From Gammaproteobacteria bacterium (GTDB taxonomy: Bacteria > Pseudomonadota > Gammaproteobacteria > Pseudomonadales > Pseudohongiellaceae): a stretch of 46,099 bases of DNA. Below are positions 35,095 through 42,743 of this stretch, in pieces. The stretch covers positions 1 through 46,099 of the forward strand of contig JAURLP010000027.1 in assembly GCA_030831165.1 (NCBI GenBank), in the 5' to 3' direction. Below the pieces are notes generated by a model. That model ran no database searches, had not been told where the DNA came from, and saw only the letters and a list, made by a program, of their open reading frames with translations. Made by a program: the position numbers and the translations under genes. How positions within the stretch are numbered: the stretch's first letter is position 1; each line of letters starts with the position of its first letter.

Positions 35095-36027
35095 CTAGAG
35101 CAATGTAACATCTTCCTTGAAATGCTTCTTGATTAACTGCTGGAATGCACCCCCCAATTCGCGATAAAAATTTCGCAAGGGCGAGGTGTTACGCCAGGCT
35201 AAAGCGTGAATACGAAATATCGGCTCACCTTCTAAACTAAGAATATGCAGGTTATCGCGGTCTTTGATCTCGGATCTCAGATACAGTGCAGGCATAAAGG
35301 CTATACCCATCTCCATATACACCATCTGTCTAATCGCATCCAAACTTGTGCCTTCATAATCCCTGAGCAGTTTTGCCTCAAATTTTTGACAAAGGTCTTC
35401 TACCTGCTTGTAAAATTGGTGGTGTTCTTCCATAGTAAGAATTTCTTCACCTTTGAGCTCATTCCCTTTTACTGATTTTTTCTTGGCAAATTGATGCGCC
35501 TTACTTGTCACTAGATAAATAGGTTCTCGAAATAATGGCATGACGGTAATTGAGGGGGCATTTAAAGGCAAGGTGGTGAATATCAGATCATAGTTCCCAT
35601 CTATCAAACCTCGAGCCAGATCGGTATAAACCTCTTCACGAACAAAGAGTTTTATATTTTTGTATTGTTTATGGATGGTGGGAAGAATCCAGGGTAATGC
35701 ATAGGGCCCAATGGATGGCGTTGCACCCAAACGAAAGGTTCCTGCTGGCCCTTTGGAGGCATAGTTTGCAGATTCAGAAATAACATTAACTGCTTCAATG
35801 GCTCTATTTGTTTCTTTCAATAAATCGCGCCCAAGGGGCGTAAGATATATTCCGCTGCGATTACGTTCAAACAACTCAACACCCAGACACTCTTCCAGTG
35901 AATTAAGTTGTGCACTTAGCGAAGGCTGGGAAATCCTCAGTTCCCGTGCCGCCTGCCGCAAGCTGTTATAGCGTGCGGCAACGGAATAATAACGTAGCTG
36001 CTTAAAGGTTATATCTCTGGTGGTCAT
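35095..36027 (-). CDS. LysR-family regulator (OxyR-like) of the carbonic anhydrase/SulP module
   Basis: This 310-residue protein has an N-terminal winged helix (FKQLRYYSVAARYNSLRQAARELRISQPSLSAQLNSLEECLGVELFERNRSG) and a LysR substrate-binding domain from about 90. The C-terminal half shows the OxyR/HypT-like pattern: TTLPLNAPSITVMPLFREPIYLV, LTMEEHHQFYKQVEDLC and GTSLDAIRQMVYMEMGIAFMPALYL. No peroxide-sensing CGH cysteine pair is present, so it is not OxyR itself. It is divergent from the carbonic anhydrase gene and probably controls it through the inverted repeat at 36074-36096. The effector is unknown; inorganic carbon would be logical. Confidence 0.88.
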   Translation of the reverse strand: MTTRDITFKQLRYYSVAARYNSLRQAARELRISQPSLSAQLNSLEECLGVELFERNRSGIYLTPLGRDLLKETNRAIEAVNVISESANYASKGPAGTFRLGATPSIGPYALPWILPTIHKQYKNIKLFVREEVYTDLARGLIDGNYDLIFTTLPLNAPSITVMPLFREPIYLVTSKAHQFAKKKSVKGNELKGEEILTMEEHHQFYKQVEDLCQKFEAKLLRDYEGTSLDAIRQMVYMEMGIAFMPALYLRSEIKDRDNLHILSLEGEPIFRIHALAWRNTSPLRNFYRELGGAFQQLIKKHFKEDVTLL

Positions 36028-36073
36028 TTTATCGTCTCATTTTAACTATGAAAGGTTATTCCTATCACCAATT

Positions 36074-36096
36074 ATATTTATTCTTTCAATAAATAT
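36074..36096. promoter_or_regulatory. Putative LysR operator in the divergent promoter region
   Basis: ATATTTATT and AATAAATAT form a perfect 9-bp inverted repeat with a 5-bp centre (CTTTC), which contains the T-N11-A core typical of LysR sites. It lies 47 bp upstream of the LysR start and 58 bp upstream of the carbonic anhydrase ATG. Confidence 0.55.
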
Positions 36097-36154
36097 CACT
36101 ATATTCCTTTGCTGAAGTAATAATTAAAATAGTATTTTTTAAAGGGGCAGCACG

Positions 36155-36814
36155 ATGGAAAAACTTATTGCAGGCTTGGCCAGGTTTAAAAACTCAAGTT
36201 TTGACGATCGCAAGGAATTATTTGCAACACTCGCCAATGGTCAATCGCCAGAGGTGCTTTTAATTACCTGTGCAGACTCTCGTATTGATCCTAATTTGAT
36301 TACTCATTCTGATCCAGGCGATCTGTTTATCTGTCGAAATGCCGGTAACATTGTCCCTCCATACAGCTTGCATCCAGGCGGCATGACCGCCTCCATTGAG
36401 TTTGGCGTGGCGGCGCTGGGTGTTGAGCACATCATTATTTGTGGACACACGGATTGTGGCGCAATGAAAGGTGCAATGAATCCTGACTCACTGGACGCCC
36501 TACCTAGCGTCGCTGTTTGGCTTTCCCACACTCGTGCAGCTGTAGCAAAGGTTGCCGCCAAACATGGTGAGATTGGTCATGAGCACTTAGATGAAGTCAC
36601 AGAGCAAAATGTATTGCTTCAGATGAAACATCTTGAAACTCATCCTACGGTTGCGGCCAAACTGGCTAAAGGTGAGATCGAAATTCACGGCTGGGTTTAT
36701 GACATTGGAGCTGGTTCTGTTAAGGCTTACGATGACAGCAAAAAAGCATTCGTCCCGGTAGAAGATAAATATTACGAGCTTATTCACCAACATAAAAAAG
36801 CATCAAATCAGTAA
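36155..36814 (+). CDS. Beta-class carbonic anhydrase
   Basis: This 219-residue zinc enzyme interconverts CO2 and bicarbonate. The ligands are C39, H98 and C101 (CADSRIDP and HTDCGAMKG), with the catalytic dyad D41/R43. Its length and the LFICRNAGNIVPPYSL stretch are those of the bacterial Can/CynT type. It lies 95 bp upstream of a SulP permease on the same strand, which suggests bicarbonate uptake and CO2 trapping as a pair. AAAGGGGCAG precedes the ATG. The divergent LysR regulator probably controls it. Confidence 0.95.
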   Translation: MEKLIAGLARFKNSSFDDRKELFATLANGQSPEVLLITCADSRIDPNLITHSDPGDLFICRNAGNIVPPYSLHPGGMTASIEFGVAALGVEHIIICGHTDCGAMKGAMNPDSLDALPSVAVWLSHTRAAVAKVAAKHGEIGHEHLDEVTEQNVLLQMKHLETHPTVAAKLAKGEIEIHGWVYDIGAGSVKAYDDSKKAFVPVEDKYYELIHQHKKASNQ

Positions 36815-36909
36815 TATAAATCTGGACAAGGTTTTAAAACGTTAAAAGCATAAGGCAAACGCAAAAATAGACCTTAATTGTTTAAGTTATTTAGTAAATA
36901 GGTGAACTC

Positions 36910-38589
36910 ATGTTTAAGTTGGATTTAAGTAATTTAAAAGGTGACCTCTTTGGCGGTTTAACCGCTGGTGTTGTTGCCTTGCCACTAGCCTTGGCTATGG
37001 GTGTTGCTTCTGGTCTTGGCCCTATTTCAGGTCTGTATGGCGCCATTATCGTTGGCTTTTTAGCTTCGTTCTTTGGTGGAACAGGTGCCCAGATAACGGG
37101 TCCGACTGGCCCTATGACAGTTGTGGTGGCGGGTTTGGTTGCAAGTCTTGCCAGCATACCAGGCATACAGGGCGAAACGGCTCTAATTTTCACGGCCATA
37201 TTCCTTGCAGGAATTATTCAGGTAATTATGGGCTTTCTGAAACTAGGGGAATTTATTCGCCTGGTTCCTTATCCTGTTATCAGTGGTTTTATGAGCGGGA
37301 TTGGTGGAATTATTATCATTCTGCAAATTGGCCCCTTGCTGGGGCACCCATCTCCAGCGGGCACTGTTGATGCCTTGCTAAACGCACCTGCAGCGATGGC
37401 AGCAATCAACCCAATGGCTTTGGTATTGGGAATTATGACCCTGGTAATCGCATTAAAATGGCCTAAGAAGCTAGCACCTTATATCCCAGGCCCGCTGGCA
37501 GCCTTAATCATTGGCACCCTGGTTAGCCTGGTCATTGGTACTGTTCCCATTCTGGGGGAAGTGCCTAGCGGACTGCCTATCTTTACCCTGCCAATCTTTA
37601 ATGGTGACGCTATTTACCTGGTCCTAGAAGCTGCTTTTGTATTGGCCTTATTAGGTGCAATTGACAGCTTATTAACCTCTTTGGTAGCTGACAACATGAC
37701 GCGCACTCGCCATGACAGTAATCGTGAATTGATTGGCCAAGGTATCGGTAACGCTGTTGCCGGACTCTTCGGAGGTACAGCCAGTGCCGGTGCAACCATG
37801 CGTACGGTAGTCAATATCCGCACCGGTGGTAAAACCAGATTGTCTGGCATGATTCACGCACTGATTTTACTGGCCATTGTGCTTGGCCTTAGTCCTTTAG
37901 CGGCTCAAATCCCCAATGCTGTTCTTGGCGGCATCCTGGTTAAGGTCGGTCTTGACATCATTGACTGGAGCTACCTGAAGAATGCTCATCGTGGTCCTCG
38001 TTGGGATTTAGGCTTGATGGTCATTGTATTTGGACTTACCGTCTTTGTTGACTTGATCTCCGCAGTGGCGGTCGGAGTTGTATTGGCTTCAATTTACTTT
38101 GTGCATCAGGTGGCTAAAGAGCAAATTGAACGTGTACGAGCTATTCATTCGGTCAGACATAATGCAAGTCCCCGTGAAATTGAAATTTTAGATGAGGCAG
38201 AAAACAATTTAATTGTGTTTGATTTCAGTGGCCCTATGAGCTTTGGCGCAGCGGCCGATTTAGGTCATCACGCCCGCTCAATACTTTCCACTGGCGGGGC
38301 AAAGGTACTCGTTCTCGATTTCGAACGAGTCCCTAGACTTGATGTTTCGTCAGCTCTGGCCATTGAGACTGTTGCCAGAGATGCAAACGCAAGCGGCCGT
38401 ATTGTCTATTTGTGCGCCATGAGCCCTGAAGTGCTTTCTGTACTGGAATCGCTTGAAGCCGACGAGCATCTGCCACAAAGTGGTCACTTTGAAACCCGTG
38501 AACAAGCACTGGAAGCAGCACTAAAGTTAATCAAAAATGATCAAAATGGTGAAAGTATTTTAAATACAGCCAATACTTCAGCCGCTTAG
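36910..38589 (+). CDS. SulP family permease with STAS domain (bicarbonate/sulfate type)
   Basis: This 559-residue protein has about 10-12 membrane segments and the SulP core motif AGVVALPLALAMGVASGLGPISGLYGAI, followed by GPTGPMTVVVAGL and the second half with DSLLTSLVADNMTRTRHDSNRELIGQG. A STAS domain follows at about 430-545 (NNLIVFDFSGPMSFGAA, VLDFERVPRLDVSSALAIE). Members carry sulfate, bicarbonate or other anions; the adjacent carbonic anhydrase argues for bicarbonate (BicA-like), by inference. A strong terminator follows the stop codon. Confidence 0.92.
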   Translation: MFKLDLSNLKGDLFGGLTAGVVALPLALAMGVASGLGPISGLYGAIIVGFLASFFGGTGAQITGPTGPMTVVVAGLVASLASIPGIQGETALIFTAIFLAGIIQVIMGFLKLGEFIRLVPYPVISGFMSGIGGIIIILQIGPLLGHPSPAGTVDALLNAPAAMAAINPMALVLGIMTLVIALKWPKKLAPYIPGPLAALIIGTLVSLVIGTVPILGEVPSGLPIFTLPIFNGDAIYLVLEAAFVLALLGAIDSLLTSLVADNMTRTRHDSNRELIGQGIGNAVAGLFGGTASAGATMRTVVNIRTGGKTRLSGMIHALILLAIVLGLSPLAAQIPNAVLGGILVKVGLDIIDWSYLKNAHRGPRWDLGLMVIVFGLTVFVDLISAVAVGVVLASIYFVHQVAKEQIERVRAIHSVRHNASPREIEILDEAENNLIVFDFSGPMSFGAAADLGHHARSILSTGGAKVLVLDFERVPRLDVSSALAIETVARDANASGRIVYLCAMSPEVLSVLESLEADEHLPQSGHFETREQALEAALKLIKNDQNGESILNTANTSAA

Positions 38590-38641
38590 GTAAAGCAGCT
38601 TTCCCTTTCATAGTAGTCTACCCCTAACGTAGGTTTTCCTG

Positions 38642-38667
38642 GCCCGCTAACTTAGCGGGCTTTTTTT
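38642..38667 (+). terminator. Intrinsic terminator after the SulP gene
   Basis: GCCCGCT (38642-38648) and AGCGGGC (38654-38660) form a GC-rich stem with a 5-nt loop, followed by seven T residues. Confidence 0.93.
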
Positions 38668-38820
38668 ATTCTCCGATAATTAAAACCCGATTAATTATTA
38701 CCGCCCCAGCTTAGTGCGCACGCACCAAAATAGCAGATAAATTGATTATTCATCTTCTGATATTGGCTGGAAAATTCAAATAAATCTCTTAACTTATTGT
38801 TTTTTAGGTATTTTATATTT

Positions 38821-38837
38821 TTGGCACGGGATTTGCT
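38821..38837 (+). promoter_or_regulatory. Sigma-54 (-24/-12) promoter of the porin
   Basis: TTGGCACGGGATTTGCT fits the RpoN consensus TGGCACG-N4-TTGCW at every position, with exactly 10 bp between the GG and GC doublets. Transcription would start near 38848, 125 nt before the porin ATG. An activator such as NtrC is required for this promoter class. Confidence 0.8.
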
Positions 38838-38889
38838 GAGTAATCATACGTAAGTACTTAGTATTCACATGGATGGGAGTAGGGTTTGT

Positions 38890-38976
38890 ATGAATAACTA
38901 TCAAACTTGGGGTTATGGATTTAGTGCTAACAACAATCTGGCTACACAAATATATTCTTGGAGAAAATTAAGATGA
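38890..38976 (+). CDS. 28-codon upstream ORF coupled to the porin start
   Basis: ATG 38890-38892 begins MNNYQTWGYGFSANNNLATQ and runs for 28 codons to a TGA whose bases overlap the porin ATG (ATGA). AGGG lies 5 bp upstream of this ATG. It is in frame with an earlier ATG at 38869. It lies wholly within the transcript expected from the sigma-54 promoter. It may be a leader peptide that couples or tunes porin translation, or a chance frame; codon statistics could not be assessed. Confidence 0.35.
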   Translation: MNNYQTWGYGFSANNNLATQIYSWRKLR

Positions 38977-39755
38977 AAAAATCGCTGCTGACAACGTTCA
39001 AAAAGCCGTTACTAGGTTCAGCTATTGCTATGACCACTCTCATAGCTTCCATATCAGCTCAGGCAGAAGTTACTGCTAATGCTGGTATTGCCAATAACTA
39101 CATCTGGCGTGGATTAACTCAGTCTATCAATGAAGCAGTGGTTTCTGGTGGCATTGATTATGCCAATGAAAGCGGCTTCTATGCTGGCACCTGGGCTGCA
39201 AACGTTTCTTATGACTCAGACGATGCTTATTCATATGAACATGATATGTATTTTGGTTTCGGTGGTGAAGCGGGCGGTTTCGCTTATGACATCGGCTACT
39301 TATACTACAACTATGACAGCCAGGCTGGCTTCGACTTTGGTGAAGTTTATGGCTCTATCGGTTTTGGTAACTTCAGCTTGGGCCTTGCACTGCTGGCTAA
39401 TGCTGAACCTGATGAAGGTTTAAAGCCAGATGGTAATGTACAAGATTTTGGTTTTGCTGAAGCATCTTACTTGTCTGCTGATTACGTTTGGCCACTGGAA
39501 AGCGGCACTGAGATCGGTTTTCATATAGGCTACCACGAAGGCGACTTCGCCGAAGCCTTTAACGGCACACCTTCTAATGGCTACCTTGATTATAACGTAA
39601 GCGTATCAAAAGACGGCTTTAGCTTTATGGTTACTACCACAGACTTAGAATTTGATGCTGATGGTGGTGCTGGAGAAGACTACGCTGTCCAGACTCCACG
39701 TGACAACGACAATGTAAAATTTGTTGCTTCTTACAGCATCGATTTCACTTTATAA
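38973..39755 (+). CDS. TorF family putative outer-membrane porin (Gcw_chp)
   Basis: This 260-residue protein has a signal peptide (1-31, AQA-EV) and a beta-barrel with alternating aromatic strands. The family signature is near the N-terminus: VTANAGIANNYIWRGLTQS, followed by ESGFYAGTWAANVSY, FAYDIGYLYYNY and the terminal VKFVASYSIDFTL, which ends in a hydrophobic strand. In proteobacteria this family often accompanies nitrogen-regulated genes, and the sigma-54 promoter here supports such control; the substrate is unknown. The ATG at 38973 has GGAGA upstream; an in-frame TTG lies 15 bp earlier. Confidence 0.9.
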   Translation: MKKSLLTTFKKPLLGSAIAMTTLIASISAQAEVTANAGIANNYIWRGLTQSINEAVVSGGIDYANESGFYAGTWAANVSYDSDDAYSYEHDMYFGFGGEAGGFAYDIGYLYYNYDSQAGFDFGEVYGSIGFGNFSLGLALLANAEPDEGLKPDGNVQDFGFAEASYLSADYVWPLESGTEIGFHIGYHEGDFAEAFNGTPSNGYLDYNVSVSKDGFSFMVTTTDLEFDADGGAGEDYAVQTPRDNDNVKFVASYSIDFTL

Positions 39756-39784
39756 GTTTTTTCTGATAAAAACTTGATGAAAAA

Positions 39785-39806
39785 GCCGGATTTAATCCGG
39801 CTTTTT
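39785..39806 (+). terminator. Bidirectional terminator between the porin and tadA
   Basis: GCCGGAT (39785-39791) and ATCCGGC (39795-39801) form a 7-bp stem with a 3-nt loop, flanked by A- and T-runs, so it can end both the porin (plus) and tadA (minus) transcripts. Confidence 0.92.
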
Positions 39807-40270
39807 TATTTCTGTCGCTTCTGCTTAAAAAAATCACTCATTTGTTGACTGCACTCCTTTTGCAAGACCCCTCCTTCATAGCTCGTATGATGATTTAAAA
39901 AGTCCTGTTCAAAAAAACAACCCTGACTGACTAGTGCCCCTGCTTTTGGTTCATTGGCGCCGAACACCACGTGCTTGATTCTTGCATGTACAATGGCACT
40001 TGCGCACATATTACAAGGTTCAATAGTGACATAAAGCGTGCTCCCCGGTAGGCGGTAATTATTTAAATGTAAACCTGCATCACGTAGGGCAATTATTTCT
40101 GCATGCGCGGTGGGGTCATTCAGAGTAATAACCTGATTATATCCTTCACCTATAGGCACATTATCTTTTACCAAAACTGCGCCTACAGGCACTTCGCCTT
40201 TTGCTTCGGCCAGTTTGGCTAATTCTAGTGCGCACTGCATCCAGTGTTCATGAGGAAGATCAGCAGTCAT
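39806..40270 (-). CDS. tadA: tRNA-specific adenosine deaminase
   Basis: This 154-residue zinc deaminase converts A34 to inosine in tRNA-Arg(ACG). The active site is H56-A-E58 (PTAHAEIIAL) with the zinc cysteines C86 and C89 (EPCNMCASAIVHARI). It is essential in most bacteria, and length and motifs match TadA. It is read from its own region. The neighbours are a malonate transporter pair upstream on the same strand, with a 34-bp gap. Confidence 0.95.
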   Translation of the reverse strand: MTADLPHEHWMQCALELAKLAEAKGEVPVGAVLVKDNVPIGEGYNQVITLNDPTAHAEIIALRDAGLHLNNYRLPGSTLYVTIEPCNMCASAIVHARIKHVVFGANEPKAGALVSQGCFFEQDFLNHHTSYEGGVLQKECSQQMSDFFKQKRQK

Positions 40271-40304
40271 TATTCAATATTAGGTAGTCTGTTTAGACGA
40301 AATT

Positions 40305-41063
40305 TCAAACAAGCGCTCTGATAATAAAAAATAAAATTGATGGACCAAGTAAGCAACCAAGTCCTGTATAAAAGGTTGCCGTCATCGCGCCGTAAGGGAC
40401 TAATTTTGGATCTGTTGCTGCTAGCCCTGCTGCCACGCCGCTGGTTGTACCCATCAAACCACCAAAAACCATGGCTGACTGCGGGTTATTTAAACCGATA
40501 TATCTGGCAATCATCGGGGTTCCTATCATGACCAGAATCGACTTAACCAAACCAGCTGCAACACTCAACGCGATTATTTCTGAACTGGCCCCAAGTGCCG
40601 ATCCGGTAACGGGTCCCACAATATAAGTAACAGCACCAGCACCTATAGTTGTTATATCGACAGGATCTGAATACCCATAAACAATAGCAACCAGAGCACC
40701 AACAATAAACGATACTATTACACCAGCAAAAATTGACACCACTCCAGCCAATCCAGCCTTTTTTAATTCCTCCAGCTTGACCCCAAAGGCTGTTGCTACG
40801 ATAGCGAAATCACGCATCATGCCACCGCCCATTAAGCCGACTCCACCCAATAAGGTTAAATCGGCAACGCCATTATTACCGCCGGTTAACTTGCCTCCAA
40901 AATAGGCAGCTACTAATCCAAGTGATATAGCAATAGCAGAACCATGAATACGGCCATGTGTAAATTTATCTGCAACAAGATAGGAAACCCATAGAGTCAA
41001 ACCAACAACTGCAAATGCGACCAGTAAAGAATTTCTGATAAATACTGTCTCCAGAATGTCCAT
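40305..41063 (-). CDS. madM: Malonate transporter subunit MadM
   Basis: This 252-residue protein has about 8 membrane segments and matches MadM: LGGVGLMGGGMMRDFAIVATAFGVKLEELKKAGL, TIGAGAVTYIVGPVTGSALGASSEIIALS and QSAMVFGGLMGTTSGVAAGLAATDPKLVPYGAMTATFYTGLGCLLGP. Its start overlaps the MadL stop by one base (TGATG), so the two are translated together to form a sodium-coupled malonate carrier. No malonate decarboxylase gene is within the window. Confidence 0.9.
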   Translation of the reverse strand: MDILETVFIRNSLLVAFAVVGLTLWVSYLVADKFTHGRIHGSAIAISLGLVAAYFGGKLTGGNNGVADLTLLGGVGLMGGGMMRDFAIVATAFGVKLEELKKAGLAGVVSIFAGVIVSFIVGALVAIVYGYSDPVDITTIGAGAVTYIVGPVTGSALGASSEIIALSVAAGLVKSILVMIGTPMIARYIGLNNPQSAMVFGGLMGTTSGVAAGLAATDPKLVPYGAMTATFYTGLGCLLGPSILFFIIRALV

Positions 41064-41461
41064 CAGCTGCCTGTTCCCCTGTTAACACTGGTCTTTTCTC
41101 TTTCTTTTTTTGAGCCTATTTTGCTAAGTACTGGCACTAGGGCAAAGCTCACAACAACGGCCGCGACTCCCGCAACAATCGCCGTCATGCCTCCCTCAAA
41201 AGCAGCAACAACATTTTGTCTGGCGGCCATGGCCACAACAATTGGAATATACATGGCACTCCAGAACTCGATACCTCGCCCTGAGGCCCCTTCAATAAGG
41301 CTTTTGAAACGAGAGGAATTACTGGCGAAGACTAGAAACAACATGGCGATACCGACACCGCCGACATTGGCTTCAACCTGCAGCCATACGCCAAGCGCTT
41401 CACCAATCAGCATGCCTACAATCAAACAGGCTGATAACAATGCAACACCATAAACGACCAT
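41063..41461 (-). CDS. madL: Malonate transporter subunit MadL
   Basis: This 132-residue membrane protein matches MadL: VVYGVALLSACLIVGMLIGEALG, VEANVGGVGIAMLFLVFAS and IEFWSAMYIPIVVAMAARQNVVAAF, then VVSFALVPVLSKIG. It has about four membrane segments. It is the first gene of a coupled madLM pair. Both are needed for malonate uptake in Malonomonas and related bacteria. The C-terminal tail is basic (KKEREKTSVNR). Confidence 0.91.
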   Translation of the reverse strand: MVVYGVALLSACLIVGMLIGEALGVWLQVEANVGGVGIAMLFLVFASNSSRFKSLIEGASGRGIEFWSAMYIPIVVAMAARQNVVAAFEGGMTAIVAGVAAVVVSFALVPVLSKIGSKKEREKTSVNRGTGS

Positions 41462-41607
41462 GTGATAATCCCTAGTTCTTTATTTACTTGCCAGAGTGTA
41501 GCAGCTTTAGACTAGAAAACAGGAGTGATAGCAGGCTAACTTTAAACAAATAAAGATAAATTTATTCATAGGCAAATTATGACAGTCTCACTCACATCAA
41601 AGCAAAG

Positions 41608-42321
41608 CTACTCGGGCTGACGAAAATAATAATTAAAGGGGTGGCCCATCGCTCTCGCATTCGCAAATAAGACCAGCATGCCTTCTAGCTCATGAGCATA
41701 AGCTATTGGTCCAATATCCGATGTTTCAAAGCCAATTGCCTGCGCCAATTCGGCCACTGTAGCTTTAGCTGCATCATTATTTCCTGCCAGGGGGATGGTC
41801 ACTGGACCTCCTGCACTTGCCGGATTAACCATGGTGACATAATTCAATGTATTAAAAGCCTTAACGACATAGGCTTCTGGTAGCATTGCTTGAATAATTT
41901 CAGCATTAGATGTTGCTACTACATGAACCCTAAGACCGTTCTCAAGCGTTTGTGTTGGATTCGTTACATCAATAATAATCTTTCCTGACAAATCTCCCAG
42001 CCCAGCTACTACTGACAAGGTGACAAGCCCAGGTACCGCAATTACCACAATGTCGGCATCCCTGACTGAACTGGCTGGAGTCGTTGCTGAAGCCCTATTC
42101 CCTGTTTGCCTGACTAGCGCCTGCACATCATCACGCTCAGGTTCTCTAGAGCCATAAATTATGTCATGACCTAAGGCCGCAAATTTAGGCCCTAAAGCAG
42201 ATGAAACATTGCCGGTTCCAATAAAAGCAATTGTGTCGGCACTTGCCTGGGCACTAAAGCCGAAAAAAATGATTGCAGCCATGCAAATAGTGGTAAAATT
42301 TTTAAAAAGATAGGTATTCAT
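41608..42321 (-). CDS. Exported NADP-binding Rossmann protein (F420-dependent NADP oxidoreductase-like)
   Basis: This 237-residue protein has an N-terminal signal peptide (1-28, AQASA-D). A Rossmann fold of the NADPH:F420 oxidoreductase type (pyrroline-5-carboxylate-reductase-like) follows: TIAFIGTGNVSSALGPKFAALGHDIIYGSREPE (glycine-rich loop and the SR that binds the NADP phosphate), then ADIVVIAVPG, IIIDVTNPTQT, AYVVKAFNTLNYVTM and the C-terminal helical part. The signal peptide is unusual for a nucleotide-dependent enzyme. The first 28 residues might be a membrane anchor instead. If a later start were used, no good Met exists before the GxGxxxxxxG loop. Substrate and cofactor partner are unknown. 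Confidence 0.8.
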   Translation of the reverse strand: MNTYLFKNFTTICMAAIIFFGFSAQASADTIAFIGTGNVSSALGPKFAALGHDIIYGSREPERDDVQALVRQTGNRASATTPASSVRDADIVVIAVPGLVTLSVVAGLGDLSGKIIIDVTNPTQTLENGLRVHVVATSNAEIIQAMLPEAYVVKAFNTLNYVTMVNPASAGGPVTIPLAGNNDAAKATVAELAQAIGFETSDIGPIAYAHELEGMLVLFANARAMGHPFNYYFRQPE

Positions 42322-42743
42322 TTTATAAATTCCTTTGATAAAAGATTAATAGTCATATTTGTCTTAACACGTTTTTTATTACTGTCTATGTTCACCTGCA
42401 AATAGTTAGTGGTTTAAATATCTGTTTAAGATAGTATTATTATTCATTTTAAATCAATAAGTTAGCTTTGCATTCGCACTTTAAAACCCTCAGCTTTTCT
42501 CAGCTCTTAGCTTTATGATTTACCCTTAGCACTGTATTTATTTTTTCAAATTAAAACCATTGTCTAAAATTTCAAACAAGACTGTTGCTGAACGCATTTA
42601 CAGTTTATATTCATTAACAGCGAGATGGTGAGTTTAATCCAAAAAAATAATCACAGCTGGTTTTTCATAAAACTTCTTTTAAAAACTTATCGCTTACTAC
42701 AGGACTAACTTGGGCCCTCAATTGTAACTGGTGGATAAACATC
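42322..42743. other. 422-bp divergent region without a gene
   Basis: No gene is seen between the Rossmann protein and the amidase. It is AT-rich with scattered short repeats (CTCAGCTTTTCTCAGCTCTTAG at about 42490) and no strong dyad or terminator. Confidence 0.45.

Larger units (their letters stand above)
38590..38972. other. Gap holding a terminator, a sigma-54 promoter and a short upstream ORF
   Basis: These 383 bp hold the SulP terminator, a consensus -24/-12 promoter and a small open reading frame that overlaps the porin start (each listed separately). A weak candidate for an NtrC half-site, CGCACCAAAAT, lies at 38721-38731, about 100 bp upstream of the -24 element, but its second half is poor. 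Confidence 0.7.

Noticed and set aside
38721-38737. NtrC site upstream of the porin
   Set aside because: Only the left half (GCACCAAAAT) fits; the right half is poor, so it is not called a feature.
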